From a candidate division CSSED10-310 bacterium (GTDB lineage: Bacteria; CSSED10-310): a DNA stretch of 64,000 bases. A program made the translations under genes and the position numbers. The notes under the pieces were generated by a model. It made no database searches. It saw nothing but the letters and a program-made list of their open reading frames with translations, and was not told where the DNA came from. Positions 8,904 through 18,280 of the stretch are shown here, piece by piece (within the stretch, counting starts at the first letter, position 1; every line of letters begins with the position of its first letter). Location: NCBI GenBank assembly GCA_016931515.1, contig JAFGEQ010000012.1:194815-258814 (forward strand), given 5' to 3'.

Positions 8904-10277
8904 TTATGCCGTCTCAGGATTATCAACCTTTTTATTGATTTCCTGCTTGCGCTTCCTCCACCAGTCCATTCGTCGACCAATTTCACGCTCGAAACCCAGT
9001 CGCTTCGGATGGTAAAACTCCTGTCCCGTCAATTCTTCCGGCAGGTAATCCTGCCCCGAAAATGCTCCGGGCATCTCATGATCATAGATATAATCACGAC
9101 CATACCCCTCTGCTTTCAAGAAGCCAGTTGGTGCATTTCGTAGATGTAATGGAACCGGCAGATGATTCGTTTTGCGTGCACTTTCAAGAGCAGAATTCAT
9201 GGCGGATTCCAGAGAATTGGATTTGGGTGCTGTCGCCAGGTAAACAGCTGCTTCGGCCAGTGCGAGTTCGCCTTCAGGATAACCCAGTATGCTATATGCT
9301 TCACGCGCGGCTAAAATTAATGGAAGTGCCTGCGGGTCTGCCAGTCCAACATCCTCACTGGCAATCCGTATCATCCGCCGAACAATGTAGAGAGGGTCCT
9401 CTCCCCCATCCAACATCCTCGCCATCCAATACAAAGCCCCCTGAGGATCCGATCCGCGAATGCTTTTCTGAAACGCCGAGATCAGATTAAAATGCTGTTC
9501 TCCGGATTTATCATAAAGAGCAGGGCGTGTTTGAAGAGCTTCATGCGCATGAGACAGATTTATCCGGTTGTCACCGGATTCATCACTCAAACAGAGGTTC
9601 GCAGCAAATTCCAGTGTGTTTAGAGCGACTCGAGCATCTCCGCAAGAATGAGCAGTGACAGTATCCATCGCCGATGAATCGATCTGGAGTTTTCCATCTC
9701 CGATTCCCAGCGACTCATCTTGCAGAGCACGGGTAAGCAGGTGTTTCAGGGAGTCGATATCCAGAGCCTTCAGCGTAAAAATCCGGCAACGCGACAGGAG
9801 TGCCGGGATAACTTCAAAGGATGGATTTTCTGTAGTTGCGCCGATCAGGGTAATCGTTCCGTTCTCAACGTGCGGCAAGAATGCATCTTGTTGAATTTTG
9901 TTAAATCGATGGATCTCATCGATGAACAGTATCGTCTGCTTACCATTGATACGCCGTGATTTTTCAGCAAATATAATTACTTCTCTAATTTGTTTGACAC
10001 CTGATAGAACGGCAGAATACTCAATGAAAACCGCATTCATCTCTGATGAAATCAGACGGGCCAACGTGGTTTTTCCGGATCCTGGAGGGCCCCAGAAAAT
10101 AAGAGATACAGGAATTCCCTTGACGATAATCCTGTGCAAAGCTCTTCCCGGACTCAACAGGTGATCCTGACCGACAACCTCTGCAATGGTGCGAGGACGC
10201 ATTCTATCGGCTAATGGCGGATGTGTGTTTCCCGATAACTGACTGTTTTTAAATGATAAATCATCGAAGAGCGGCAT
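8904..10277 (-). CDS. rarA: Replication-associated recombination ATPase RarA/MgsA
   Basis: This AAA+ protein, related to clamp-loader subunits, acts at stalled replication forks and gapped DNA. The protein has 457 residues. It shows the typical N-terminus ([21 protein letters not shown]), Walker A ([11 protein letters not shown], about residues 58-68), Walker B ([13 protein letters not shown]), sensor 1 ([11 protein letters not shown]), and the C-terminal tetramerisation region with [17 protein letters not shown] and the PKS motif region. It lies upstream of the arsR-methyltransferase gene on the same strand with a 50-base gap. That gap contains the palindrome, so the downstream pair may be separately regulated. 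Confidence 0.95.
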   Translation of the reverse strand: MPLFDDLSFKNSQLSGNTHPPLADRMRPRTIAEVVGQDHLLSPGRALHRIIVKGIPVSLIFWGPPGSGKTTLARLISSEMNAVFIEYSAVLSGVKQIREVIIFAEKSRRINGKQTILFIDEIHRFNKIQQDAFLPHVENGTITLIGATTENPSFEVIPALLSRCRIFTLKALDIDSLKHLLTRALQDESLGIGDGKLQIDSSAMDTVTAHSCGDARVALNTLEFAANLCLSDESGDNRINLSHAHEALQTRPALYDKSGEQHFNLISAFQKSIRGSDPQGALYWMARMLDGGEDPLYIVRRMIRIASEDVGLADPQALPLILAAREAYSILGYPEGELALAEAAVYLATAPKSNSLESAMNSALESARKTNHLPVPLHLRNAPTGFLKAEGYGRDYIYDHEMPGAFSGQDYLPEELTGQEFYHPKRLGFEREIGRRMDWWRKRKQEINKKVDNPETA

Positions 10278-10347
10278 TGGGTGTCCTCGTAATATTGTAA
10301 GAACCTCCCAGCTTATTTATATGAATTAACTCCGGCATACAAGCAAA

Positions 10348-10403
10348 AGGCGATCATCCGCCGCATGACGATCCTGATGATCGCCATGCGGCATCAATCG
10401 CCT
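10348..10403 (-). terminator. Long hairpin after the outer-membrane barrel gene
   Basis: The inner stem CCGCATG-x-CGATC / GATCG-x-CATGCGG (10361-10391, loop CTGAT) is extended by an outer stem AGGCGAT / ATCGCCT. The structure begins 22 bases after the barrel gene's stop, reading the minus strand. The T-tract is short (CCTTTTG). It probably separates the barrel gene from rarA. Confidence 0.6.
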
Positions 10404-10425
10404 GGCTGGATTGATCCGATTACGT

Positions 10426-11124
10426 CTACAGAAGAAAACTCAATCCTAATGTGCTTTCCCAGGTTGTCAGATACGCATCACTGTAGCTCTCCCAATCATA
10501 ATAATAACCGTCCCAATAATAGGAATACTCACTATCCTGAACCTGTGTGATATACCCCCTGATATCAAATCGGAGAGCGATATTCGGCGCGATACGAGCC
10601 TTGATGCCACCTCCCATGCTACCAGTGAATTCGGAATCGGACGTCCCGCTTTTTACATCATACAGCGTGGTTCCCATACCCATTGTAAAATACGGTACTA
10701 TTGTGGAATCGGAGAAATCGAAGTTGATATTAACCATAAATGTGTGAATATCGACATCTGACAACTTGGATTCAGATTCGAAGAAGTTATTACCTGTAGT
10801 CCCGTAAAAAGCAGATCTTGCCTGAGAGTAATGGAACTCCAGTCCGACATTCTGAACCAGACCAAATCCGACCCGAATCCCGGCAACTGCACAGTCATCC
10901 TGTCGGATTTGTCCGTAAGCGTATGCGTCATCAATCGCAGCATCATACTCGTCACCCATCAGAAATCCGGCGTATGGAGTAATCTGGACAACACCCGGAC
11001 CATACACCAGATTCGCGGAATCGGAATAACGATATCGACCTCCATGATATTGTCCCTGTACAATTGAGATGCTCGACATGATAACGGCAATCAGGCTCAT
11101 CGTAATAAAAAATTTCGTTCTCAT
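10426..11124 (-). CDS. Small outer-membrane beta-barrel protein
   Basis: The protein has 232 residues with a clear signal peptide (MRTKFFITMSLIAVIMSSISIVQG). The mature part is made of alternating, aromatic-rich strands (VVQITPYAGFLMGDEYD, NVGLEFHYSQARS, NINFDFSDSTIVPYFTMGMGTTLYD, ISPNIALRFDIRGY-like segment), typical of 8-stranded OmpW/OprF-N-like barrels. The start at 11124 has AAGGAGG correctly spaced; an upstream in-frame start would hide the signal peptide. Terminators flank it on both sides, so it is a single-gene unit. The specific function is unknown; it may be a structural or small-molecule porin. Confidence 0.75.
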   Translation of the reverse strand: MRTKFFITMSLIAVIMSSISIVQGQYHGGRYRYSDSANLVYGPGVVQITPYAGFLMGDEYDAAIDDAYAYGQIRQDDCAVAGIRVGFGLVQNVGLEFHYSQARSAFYGTTGNNFFESESKLSDVDIHTFMVNINFDFSDSTIVPYFTMGMGTTLYDVKSGTSDSEFTGSMGGGIKARIAPNIALRFDIRGYITQVQDSEYSYYWDGYYYDWESYSDAYLTTWESTLGLSFLL

Positions 11125-11194
11125 TTTAACCTCCTTAAAGATTGGATAATCACTCCATTCATCAGCCGTCACCACCTGAATCAGCAAAAATAAT

Positions 11195-11221
11195 GCCAGA
11201 TTTATTTGAAACAAATCTGGC
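11195..11221 (-). terminator. Rho-independent terminator after ftcD
   Basis: GCCAGATTT (11195-11203) and its complement (11213-11221) form a perfect 9-bp stem. On the minus strand it is followed by ATTATTTTTG. It lies between the formiminotransferase-cyclodeaminase gene and the barrel gene and could also work on the plus strand (TTTATATT). Confidence 0.75.
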
Positions 11222-11302
11222 TTTATATTCAATTATTTACAGTCTATATCAACGACACTTTCTGCACCAGTGTCACCATTTGAGGACGTATAAAAAGGAC
11301 AG

Positions 11303-12988
11303 TTACCCGATTTTCAGGGCATGGTGAACGACCTGTATCGCTTTTTCTGCTGCTTCCCGGATGGATCGGATCATCTGTGTCGCCCGTTCCCTCATATCGT
11401 TAACCCAGGTTTCATCAGCAATATCTGCAACATTGATCATGACGTTCAAATAGGCTCCTTCAGCAGCGCATTGCGCTGATAGAATTCCGACACCGGCGTC
11501 TGATATGGATTTCTGATTACCACGTAACGCCATTATCTCAGCCAAATCAATAACTCGGCGACTTCGAGTCAATACGTTAAACGGAATCATGGCTGCTTTT
11601 TTAGTCGCAGCGGTAATCGCCTCCTGCCGGATTCGTGTCTGTTCAGGATCATTTTTCGGCAGGTTGAAACACTCCATCAACTCATTAAATGCATCGGTAT
11701 CCCTGTCAACATCAAGTAAGAACTCATCCTTCAATTTCTGAGCTTCATCCGCTGTGCCAATCATTTCCGCCTGGACCTCTGCATACTCCCTTTTATCCGC
11801 CGTGAGGTTTCCGACCATCGCAGCCAGGCCCGCAGCCATTGCACCGCAAAGAGCCGCCACAGAACCTCCACCCGGAGCCGGACTGTCGATGGATAACTCA
11901 TCAGCGAAATCCCCGCATGTCATATTGACCAGTTTTCCAAACTGCTTTCCACCTGAAATCCGGTATTCGATAATTTTTTCCTCCGGCTTAAACGGTGTCA
12001 ATTCATCGAGGCCCAGTGACTGCACCGCGGTCTGAATCAGCACTTTCTCCGGGACTCCCGTTGACTGGTTCTGCTTTCGCAAATAGTGTTTACCTGCATC
12101 CAACATCGCTTCCAGAGGTATCAGTCCAACGAGCTCGCTACCCGTCACGCGCAATCCGTATTTTCTGGCAACCTCCTCACATGTATCAAACGCTTTATGC
12201 ACGGACGTAACTTCATAATCCGTCAGATTGATTGATACCTGGGCCCTCTGATATTCCGCGATATACCAGCCCACGGCCTTGCACTCCTGTAACAGGCCCT
12301 GTGCTCTCACCTTCTCACCGCTCGCATCGCGAAGGTATTCATGGTTGTCACCTCGCACGAAACGCCCACGCTCCCGAATATCCAGCGCAATATTGTGTGC
12401 AAGACGCTGATTCCGTGAGTTAATGTTGACATTGTAGGCAATCAGGAATTTCCGTGCTCCAATAACCGTCGCACCACTCCGTGGTCTGAACTCCGCCGGC
12501 CCAAAATCAGGTTTCCATTCGGGTTTTGCTATTTTTTCCATCAACCCTTCATACTCCCCGGCACGAATCGTCGCCAGATTACGTCGCTTGGGTGTGGATG
12601 CCGCATATTCATACAGGTAAACAGGGATATCCAGCTCCTCTCCAACCCGTTTTCCCAATTCACGGGCCAGTTCAACGCATTCATCCATCGTCATGTTCCT
12701 GACAGGGACAAAAGGACAGACATCGGTTGCTCCCATACGAGGATGGGCACCACTGTGTTTACTCATGTCAATCAGTTTTTTCGCCGCTGCAATAGCCTGG
12801 AAAGCCGCTTCCTTGACAGCATCCGGTGAACCGACAATCGTAATGACGGTTCGATTCGTATCAGCGCCTGGATCCACGTCCAGTAATTCAGCACCTGCGA
12901 CTGACCGGATAGCCTGAGCGATCTGGTCGATGATCTGACTATCGCGTCCTTCACTGAAATTTGGAACACATTCCACAACTTTGTTCAT
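11303..12988 (-). CDS. ftcD: Bifunctional glutamate formiminotransferase / formimidoyl-THF cyclodeaminase
   Basis: The first activity moves the formimino group of N-formiminoglutamate to tetrahydrofolate; the second releases ammonia to give methenyl-THF. The protein has 561 residues. The formiminotransferase part (about 1-300) begins KVVECVPNFSEGRD and contains the SGAHPRMGATDVCPFVPV motif. The helical cyclodeaminase part (about 350-561) contains SPAPGGGSVAALCGAMAAGLA. This head-to-tail fusion is the animal-type architecture, also found in several anaerobes. No histidine-degradation (hut) gene is nearby, so the one-carbon unit could come from histidine or purine breakdown encoded elsewhere. 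GAAAGGGAGG precedes the ATG. Confidence 0.94.
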   Translation of the reverse strand: MNKVVECVPNFSEGRDSQIIDQIAQAIRSVAGAELLDVDPGADTNRTVITIVGSPDAVKEAAFQAIAAAKKLIDMSKHSGAHPRMGATDVCPFVPVRNMTMDECVELARELGKRVGEELDIPVYLYEYAASTPKRRNLATIRAGEYEGLMEKIAKPEWKPDFGPAEFRPRSGATVIGARKFLIAYNVNINSRNQRLAHNIALDIRERGRFVRGDNHEYLRDASGEKVRAQGLLQECKAVGWYIAEYQRAQVSINLTDYEVTSVHKAFDTCEEVARKYGLRVTGSELVGLIPLEAMLDAGKHYLRKQNQSTGVPEKVLIQTAVQSLGLDELTPFKPEEKIIEYRISGGKQFGKLVNMTCGDFADELSIDSPAPGGGSVAALCGAMAAGLAAMVGNLTADKREYAEVQAEMIGTADEAQKLKDEFLLDVDRDTDAFNELMECFNLPKNDPEQTRIRQEAITAATKKAAMIPFNVLTRSRRVIDLAEIMALRGNQKSISDAGVGILSAQCAAEGAYLNVMINVADIADETWVNDMRERATQMIRSIREAAEKAIQVVHHALKIG

Positions 12989-13153
12989 AACAACCTCCCT
13001 TTCAACCTTTGCTTCGGCGGTTTCGGATTCCGACTGCGAGAACCGGTTCTGCGGCCGACTGCGAAACGGAGCGGGCCGTCAGAAAAAAGCAATGATAACG
13101 GAACAGACGATAAGATTAAATATGGAATTGACGTTCAGGCTCACGAGGTAAAG

Positions 13154-13238
13154 TGCCGGAACCGGGAATCGAACCCGGACAGCCTTAAAGGCCGAGGGAT
13201 TTTAAGTCCCTTGCGTCTGCCAATTCCGCCATTCCGGC
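13154..13238 (-). tRNA. tRNA-Leu (UAA)
   Basis: An 85-nt class II tRNA. The acceptor stem GCCGGAA/TTCCGGC is perfect. The anticodon loop is ACTTAAAAT (anticodon TAA), the variable arm is long (GGCCTTTAAGGCT region), and the T-arm contains GGTTCGATTCC. The discriminator is A, as expected for Leu. CCA is not encoded. It is last in the Gly-Cys-Leu run. Confidence 0.95.
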
Positions 13239-13254
13239 TCCTGGACTTCCGATA

Positions 13255-13326
<72 letters not shown>

Positions 13327-13336
13327 AAAAAAATTG

Positions 13337-13409
13337 AGCGGGAGACGAGACTCGAACTCGCGACAATCACGTTGGCAACGTGAGGCTCTACCAACTGAGC
13401 TACTCCCGC
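13337..13409 (-). tRNA. tRNA-Gly (GCC)
   Basis: A 73-nt cloverleaf with acceptor GCGGGAG/CTCCCGC, D-arm AGCTCAGTTGGTAGAGC, anticodon loop TTGCCAA and T-arm GCGAGTTCGAGTCTCGT. It is first in the Gly-Cys-Leu cluster. Confidence 0.95.
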
Positions 13410-13421
13410 TTGAACGTCGGG

Positions 13422-13450
13422 AGATTAGCAAGAGGCCTTTGACTTGTCAA
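13422..13450 (-). promoter_or_regulatory. Promoter of the Gly-Cys-Leu tRNA cluster
   Basis: On the minus strand TTGACA (13450-13445) is followed after 17 bases by TAATCT, about 12 bases before the tRNA-Gly 5' end. The -35 overlaps the last bases of yraN. Confidence 0.5.
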
Positions 13451-13851
13451 TAGGAAAATGCCATATCCTCAGGCTCCAAACGAAATGCATCACGGATATG
13501 GTGAATCTGGTAGTTACCGGAATGGGTCTGAGGAATCAGCCCAAGAACGTCGAATCGGCAGTATTGGAACGCAGGTGGGTTGGAGAAACTTAAAAAAAAT
13601 CGCGCGGTTTTGATAATTTTCCTTTGTTTATAATAATTAACCGCCATTATCGGGTTACCGAAATCATCGGTTTTTCTCGATTTTACCTCCACAAATACTA
13701 GTGTCTTCCCATCCATTGCAATTATATCGATCTCCCCTGTCCGGCATTTGAATGGTGCTTTTACAATCGTCCACCCCAATTCAACAAGGTACACCCTGGC
13801 GAATTCCTCTCCCCGGTCTCCTTTCACCTTATTGTATTTTTTTGTATCCAT
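13447..13851 (-). CDS. yraN: UPF0102 / YraN family nuclease-fold protein
   Basis: The protein has 134 residues, the family length. It carries the restriction-endonuclease-like core GDRGEEFARVYL...GEIDIIAMDGKTLVFVEVKSR, with Glu, Asp and the Glu-x-Lys pair in the expected positions. The biochemical role is unsettled in the family; it is usually linked to DNA uptake or recombination. It is the distal gene of the ffh-to-rnhB block and follows rnhB by 38 bases, the standard neighbourhood. Confidence 0.88.
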   Translation of the reverse strand: MDTKKYNKVKGDRGEEFARVYLVELGWTIVKAPFKCRTGEIDIIAMDGKTLVFVEVKSRKTDDFGNPIMAVNYYKQRKIIKTARFFLSFSNPPAFQYCRFDVLGLIPQTHSGNYQIHHIRDAFRLEPEDMAFSY

Positions 13852-13889
13852 AATACCTGATTCCGCGTTCCAAATCCCTTATGCTGCTT

Positions 13890-14576
13890 TCATAACCCTT
13901 GTGCGACATCCTGGTTTTCCCCGAACAATCCTTTGTAATTCATGACACCGCGAAATGATCTCCGATGCAATGAACAGGGACCAAAGCGACGAATCGCATC
14001 CAGGTGATCACTTGTTCCGTAGCCTTTATTTTTTCGCCATCCATATTGTGGAAATCGTTTATCCCAGATGAGCATGATGCGATCACGGACTACTTTGGCA
14101 ACAATACTGGCAGCGGAGATCGAGTGCGATTTCTGATCTCCTTTTATGATGGCGTCCTGGGGAAGATCAAGGGATGGAAGAGTCAGGGCATCCAGCAGAA
14201 GGTAGTCGGGGGGAATCGTCATTTTACGGATGGCGCGGAGCATCGCCAGGCGGGTGGCCTCCAGAATATTGATCGAGTCAATCTCGTCAGAGTGCGCCAA
14301 TCCGATACCTACAGATCGTGCATGGCTTCGAATGATGGAAAACAACTGACATCGCCTGCGGGCTGACAGGCGTTTGGAATCATCAACTCCAGGAATAATT
14401 ATTAGTGATGGAAGAATAACTGCGGCTGCGACAACCGGGCCGGCCAATGGTCCGCGACCGGCTTCATCCAGGCCGGCGATGTTTCGATACCCTTTGATCG
14501 CAGCGTTTTTTTCAAAAGCGAACACATCGAAAGAAGCAGAATCCGAATTGGGCACGCGGTCTGAATTTCGGGTCAA
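13890..14576 (-). CDS. rnhB: Ribonuclease HII
   Basis: The enzyme cuts RNA in RNA-DNA hybrids and removes misincorporated ribonucleotides. The protein has 228 residues. The N-terminal catalytic block is AGLDEAGRGPLAGPV (Asp, Glu), with further acidic residues in LLLDALTL and the family motif SISAASIVAKVVRDRIM. A roughly 30-residue N-terminal extension precedes the core. Its start overlaps the rplS stop by 4 bases, so the two are coupled. Confidence 0.94.
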   Translation of the reverse strand: MTRNSDRVPNSDSASFDVFAFEKNAAIKGYRNIAGLDEAGRGPLAGPVVAAAVILPSLIIIPGVDDSKRLSARRRCQLFSIIRSHARSVGIGLAHSDEIDSINILEATRLAMLRAIRKMTIPPDYLLLDALTLPSLDLPQDAIIKGDQKSHSISAASIVAKVVRDRIMLIWDKRFPQYGWRKNKGYGTSDHLDAIRRFGPCSLHRRSFRGVMNYKGLFGENQDVAQGL

Positions 14577-14923
14577 TCGATGCGCTTTTCCGCAATTCTG
14601 GCGTTCTTTCCGGACAGTTTCCGGAGGTAGTACAATTTGGCTCGCCGGACACGGCCTTTTCGGACTACTTCGATCTCGGAGATGAACGGGCTGTTGAACG
14701 GGAAAATTCTTTCAATACCAACACCGTAGGAAATTTTCCGGAGAACGAAAGAAGATGCAATTCCTTTTCGTCTGATTGCAATGACATCGCCTTCAAATGG
14801 CTGACGCCGCTCCTTATCACCTTCCCGGATAATAGTCAGAATTTTAATCCGGTCGCCGGGCGCAAATTCCGGGAGATCTTTTCGTAACTGCTTTTGTGTG
14901 TGAAGTTTCAATAATGAACTCAT
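14573..14923 (-). CDS. rplS: 50S ribosomal protein L19
   Basis: The protein has 116 residues, normal for L19, which sits at the 30S-50S interface. Family motifs are FAPGDRIKI, GDVIAIRRKGIASSFVLRKISYGVGIERIFP and RRAKLYYLRKLSGKNARI. It follows trmD after 50 bases in the usual rpsP-rimM-trmD-rplS order. Confidence 0.97.
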   Translation of the reverse strand: MSSLLKLHTQKQLRKDLPEFAPGDRIKILTIIREGDKERRQPFEGDVIAIRRKGIASSFVLRKISYGVGIERIFPFNSPFISEIEVVRKGRVRRAKLYYLRKLSGKNARIAEKRID

Positions 14924-14973
14924 TTTTTTCTCTCGCTTTCCTCATTAAATCCAATGCCCTTAGGCGTGAGGGC

Positions 14974-15675
14974 TTACATACCATTTTCACCCTGTTCTTT
15001 GCAAGAAAATAAATCCGGCCGCCTCGTCCTGGTACCTTCAAGCGCTCGTTCGCGACGCCATTTTTCTATTTGAGCATGATGACCGGACAATAAAATATCC
15101 GGCACTCTCAAACCCCGATATTCTGCCGGTCTCGTATACTGCGGGTATTTCAACAAGTCATCTTCCAGCGAATCTGTGGTCACCGACTCGTGATTTCCAA
15201 CAACACCGGAAATGAGACGGGCAATCGTCTCGATTATCATCATGGCTGCCAATTCGCCGCCGGACAGAACAAAATCACCCACCGATAAATCAATATCGAC
15301 AAGATTCGTTCTGACACGCTCATCGACTCCCTCATACCTGCCGCAGATGAATGCAACTCTCGAAAAACGAGTCGCGATTTCTCCAGCTATTTTCTGATTG
15401 AAAAGGGTTCCCTGGGGGCTCAAAAGCACACGAAACGGTCTGGGATCACCCAGACTTTCCATGCATTCGAACAAGGGTTCAGGTTTCATGATCATTCCAG
15501 GTCCGCCGCCATAGGGCGTATCGTCGACGGACCGGTGCTTGTCTCGAGTAAATGTTCGCGGATTGTGGCAATTCAGTTCGATGAGTCCCTGCGCCAATGC
15601 CTGCCCGATAACACCGATTCCCAGAACACCCGGAAAAACCTCCGGAAAAATCGTTATAATATCAAAGCGTACCAT
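14974..15675 (-). CDS. trmD: tRNA (guanine-N1)-methyltransferase TrmD
   Basis: This SPOUT-class enzyme methylates G37 of tRNAs with SAM and prevents frameshifting. The protein has 233 residues starting at MVRFDIITIFPEVF. Trefoil-knot motifs are LSPQGTLFNQ, FICGRYEGVDERV and SVGDFVLSGGELAAMMIIE. The start at 15675 lies 14 bases inside the rimM 3' end; the longer frame would add an unsupported 11-residue, cysteine-rich leader. Confidence 0.96.
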   Translation of the reverse strand: MVRFDIITIFPEVFPGVLGIGVIGQALAQGLIELNCHNPRTFTRDKHRSVDDTPYGGGPGMIMKPEPLFECMESLGDPRPFRVLLSPQGTLFNQKIAGEIATRFSRVAFICGRYEGVDERVRTNLVDIDLSVGDFVLSGGELAAMMIIETIARLISGVVGNHESVTTDSLEDDLLKYPQYTRPAEYRGLRVPDILLSGHHAQIEKWRRERALEGTRTRRPDLFSCKEQGENGM

Positions 15676-16192
15676 CGGGCAAATCCAGCATATTCGGCAT
15701 ATCTTCAATCAGCATGATTCCTCCGGATACGTCGATTTTTTTTACTACAGCAGAGATTGCCGGGATCAAATACTCTTTGGAACCGGATGTGACGATAAAA
15801 ACATCATTTGCGCCTGTTTTCATTACATCGGTAATCCGGCCGATCGTCTTACCGTCGGTCGTATGAACAGTCAAACCAATCAGTTGATAATGGTAAAACG
15901 ATCCGGTCTCCAGTGGTTTCAGTACTTCGGCAGGAACCCATACGCCCTGCCCAAGAATATGCTCCGCACTCTCCTGATTGCCGATTTCTTCCAGCGTAAT
16001 AAATGTGTCCTTGTTCATGGGGTGTATTGCCCGAATAGTGTATGTTTCCAGCCGGTCAGGGTCAGGCCCGACAGACAGTGTTTGCCCCGGTTTTAGAGAA
16101 ATGTTTTTCCTGTTCTCAATATTGGCGACAACATCACCACGGGTCCCGTGTGTTCTCTGAATACAACCGATATTGACCATTCGCTGAGACAT
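15662..16192 (-). CDS. rimM: 16S rRNA processing protein RimM
   Basis: RimM helps 30S maturation by binding S19. The protein has 176 residues: an N-terminal beta-barrel (VNIGCIQRTHGTRGDVVANI) and a C-terminal PRC barrel (YHYQLIGLTVHTTDGKTIGRITDVMKTGANDVFIV...LIPAISAVVKKID). It overlaps trmD by 14 bases. Confidence 0.94.
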   Translation of the reverse strand: MSQRMVNIGCIQRTHGTRGDVVANIENRKNISLKPGQTLSVGPDPDRLETYTIRAIHPMNKDTFITLEEIGNQESAEHILGQGVWVPAEVLKPLETGSFYHYQLIGLTVHTTDGKTIGRITDVMKTGANDVFIVTSGSKEYLIPAISAVVKKIDVSGGIMLIEDMPNMLDLPDGTL

Positions 16193-16244
16193 TCCGCGTG
16201 ATTCCTATCCATCGGTTTGATCATGGGGTCTGGAAAACTCTGTA

Positions 16245-16487
16245 TCAGGATCCGGATTTTTCCACTATTTCCAGGATGATTCTCTTTCCAGCCTTTAAGG
16301 CTGCAGCATTAACCACAGTGCGGAGTGCTTTTGCAGTCCGCCCCTGGCGACCGATGATCTTTCCGAGGTCACCCGGCGCGACTTTCAGCTCCAGCACTGT
16401 TGTCTGATCACCCACGATTTCGGTCACTTCCACCTTGTCAGGACGATCCAGAAGACCCCGTGCTATGTAAAGTATCAGATCTTTCAC
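16245..16487 (-). CDS. khpA: KH-domain RNA-binding protein KhpA
   Basis: The protein has 80 residues and consists of a single KH domain with the GxxG loop in [22 protein letters not shown]. KhpA binds RNA, often as a pair with KhpB. The position between rpsP and rimM is conserved in many bacteria. Confidence 0.92.
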   Translation of the reverse strand: MKDLILYIARGLLDRPDKVEVTEIVGDQTTVLELKVAPGDLGKIIGRQGRTAKALRTVVNAAALKAGKRIILEIVEKSGS

Positions 16488-16511
16488 TCAGTTAATCGCT
16501 CTTATCATCAA

Positions 16512-16775
16512 TTATTCAGCCGGTGTGGAAGCGCTTAATTTTCGAGCCTTGCGGATGATGGCTGCTGATTTTTCCGTTGGAGTTGCACCTTTTGAAAGCC
16601 ATTCATCCAACCTGACGAAATCCATTTTAACTTCAGGTGGATTTTTATGCGGGTCATAGGTTCCAAGATAGTCCACTACCTTGCTGCTGGGGGCTGTTAG
16701 CTGGTCTGCTACCACGATCCGATAAAAAGCGTTTTTCTTTGCCCCGATTCTTTGAAGCCTGATTCTGGTTGCCAC
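16512..16775 (-). CDS. rpsP: 30S ribosomal protein S16
   Basis: The protein has 87 residues with the S16 signature near the N-terminus (MATRIRLQRIGAKKNAFYRIV) and YLGTYDPHKNPPEVKMD. AGGAGG lies just upstream. It follows ffh by 75 bases, the usual ffh-rpsP order. Confidence 0.97.
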   Translation of the reverse strand: MATRIRLQRIGAKKNAFYRIVVADQLTAPSSKVVDYLGTYDPHKNPPEVKMDFVRLDEWLSKGATPTEKSAAIIRKARKLSASTPAE

Positions 16776-16850
16776 TCTTTTTTCCTCCTTGAATTCGTAA
16801 ATTCACTCGATGGCGAAGGCTCACCTTATAATAAAGTCACAATCGTTTGT

Positions 16851-18191
16851 CTACTGAAAAAACTTCCCTTTGCCAAGTCCCATTTTGGGTTTGCCACCAA
16901 TTTTCTTGAAATTTTTCATCATCTTCCGGGTCTGTTCAAATTGTTTTAACAGGCGATTGACATCCATCAATGTCGTTCCACTGCCGGCTGCGATCCGACG
17001 ACGCCGGCTGGTGCTGATTATTTTCGGATGCCTGCGCTCTTCAACCGTCATTGAATCAATGATTGCCACAACCTGGTGGATTTCCTTCTCGGAGGGCATC
17101 ATCCCCTGCATCTTGGCCATCTTCCCCATCCCGGGAATCAGGGACATGATCTGTTCCATCGATCCCAGCTTCTGTATCTGACCAATCTGCTTCTTAAAAT
17201 CCTCCAGGTTAAAACTGCTGTCCAACAGCTTTTGCTGCATTTTAAGACGATCATCTTCAGATATTTCCTTCTCCGCTTTCTCGATAAGGGACAGAATGTC
17301 CCCCATACCAAGAATCCGGGAAGCCATTCTGTCCGGATGAAATGGCTCTAGCGGTGTCAGTTTTTCACCCATGCCAACCAGTTTAACCGGTTTTCCCGTC
17401 GCTGATTTGATCGACAGGGCAGCGCCACCCCTGGCATCGCCATCCAACTTGGTCAGAATAACGCCCGAGATATCAAGGTCGGTATTAAACGTCATGGCGA
17501 TATTCACCGCATCCTGACCCGTCATGGCATCTGCGACGAGAAGAATTTCCTGGGGATTGACCGCCTTCCTGATATTTTTAAGTTCATCCATCAGGGCTGT
17601 ATCGATATGCAGGCGCCCGGCGGTATCCAGGATAACAGTATCAAATAGTTCGGCCTTCCCCTTGCTGACCGCATCCCGGCAAATATCGACGGGATCGTAC
17701 TCGGCTCCAGGCGCATAGACCTCAACACCGACCTGTTTACCGATCGTTTTCAATTGATCTATTGCTGCAGGGCGATAAATATCCGCGGCGACCAACAGGG
17801 TCTTCCTCTTCTCCCCTGCAATCATACGCGCCAATTTACCGCAGGATGTTGTCTTACCTGAACCCTGCAACCCGACGAGCATGTACACTGTCGGTGGAGC
17901 AGGCGCACGTGTCAGGGGTTCAGCCGTTCGGCCCATCAGATTGATCAGTTCCTGGTGAACGATCTTGATAACCTGCTGACCCGGGGTCAGGCTCTTCAGA
18001 ACATCCGCTCCAACCGACCGCTCCGAAACGCGATTTATAAACTGCTTCACCACGCGGAAGTTTACATCAGCTTCAAGCAGAGCAATCCGTACTTCTCTCA
18101 GAGCATCAGATATGTTACTCTCCGTCAGTCTTGCCTGACCCCTGAGTTTTTTGAAAACCCCCTGTAAACGATCACTTAAATTATCAAACAT
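16851..18191 (-). CDS. ffh: Signal recognition particle GTPase Ffh
   Basis: Ffh binds signal peptides as they leave the ribosome and delivers them to FtsY at the membrane. The protein has 446 residues. It comprises the N domain (FDNLSDRLQGVFKKLRG), the G domain with P-loop GLQGSGKTTSCGKLA, DTAGRLHID and TKLDGDARGGAALS, and a methionine-rich M domain (about 300-446) with the RNA-binding SRRRRIAAGSGTT motif. ATG 18191 was chosen because GGGAGA is 8 bases upstream and the family N-terminus starts at MFDNL. Confidence 0.97.
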   Translation of the reverse strand: MFDNLSDRLQGVFKKLRGQARLTESNISDALREVRIALLEADVNFRVVKQFINRVSERSVGADVLKSLTPGQQVIKIVHQELINLMGRTAEPLTRAPAPPTVYMLVGLQGSGKTTSCGKLARMIAGEKRKTLLVAADIYRPAAIDQLKTIGKQVGVEVYAPGAEYDPVDICRDAVSKGKAELFDTVILDTAGRLHIDTALMDELKNIRKAVNPQEILLVADAMTGQDAVNIAMTFNTDLDISGVILTKLDGDARGGAALSIKSATGKPVKLVGMGEKLTPLEPFHPDRMASRILGMGDILSLIEKAEKEISEDDRLKMQQKLLDSSFNLEDFKKQIGQIQKLGSMEQIMSLIPGMGKMAKMQGMMPSEKEIHQVVAIIDSMTVEERRHPKIISTSRRRRIAAGSGTTLMDVNRLLKQFEQTRKMMKNFKKIGGKPKMGLGKGKFFQ

Positions 18192-18280
18192 GCAACATGT
18201 CTCCCGATTTTCCGATAACGAAAACCGCATCCGAAATTAAAGAAGCCTGCCGTGAATGTCAAGAAAAGCGAAAGGAACCG

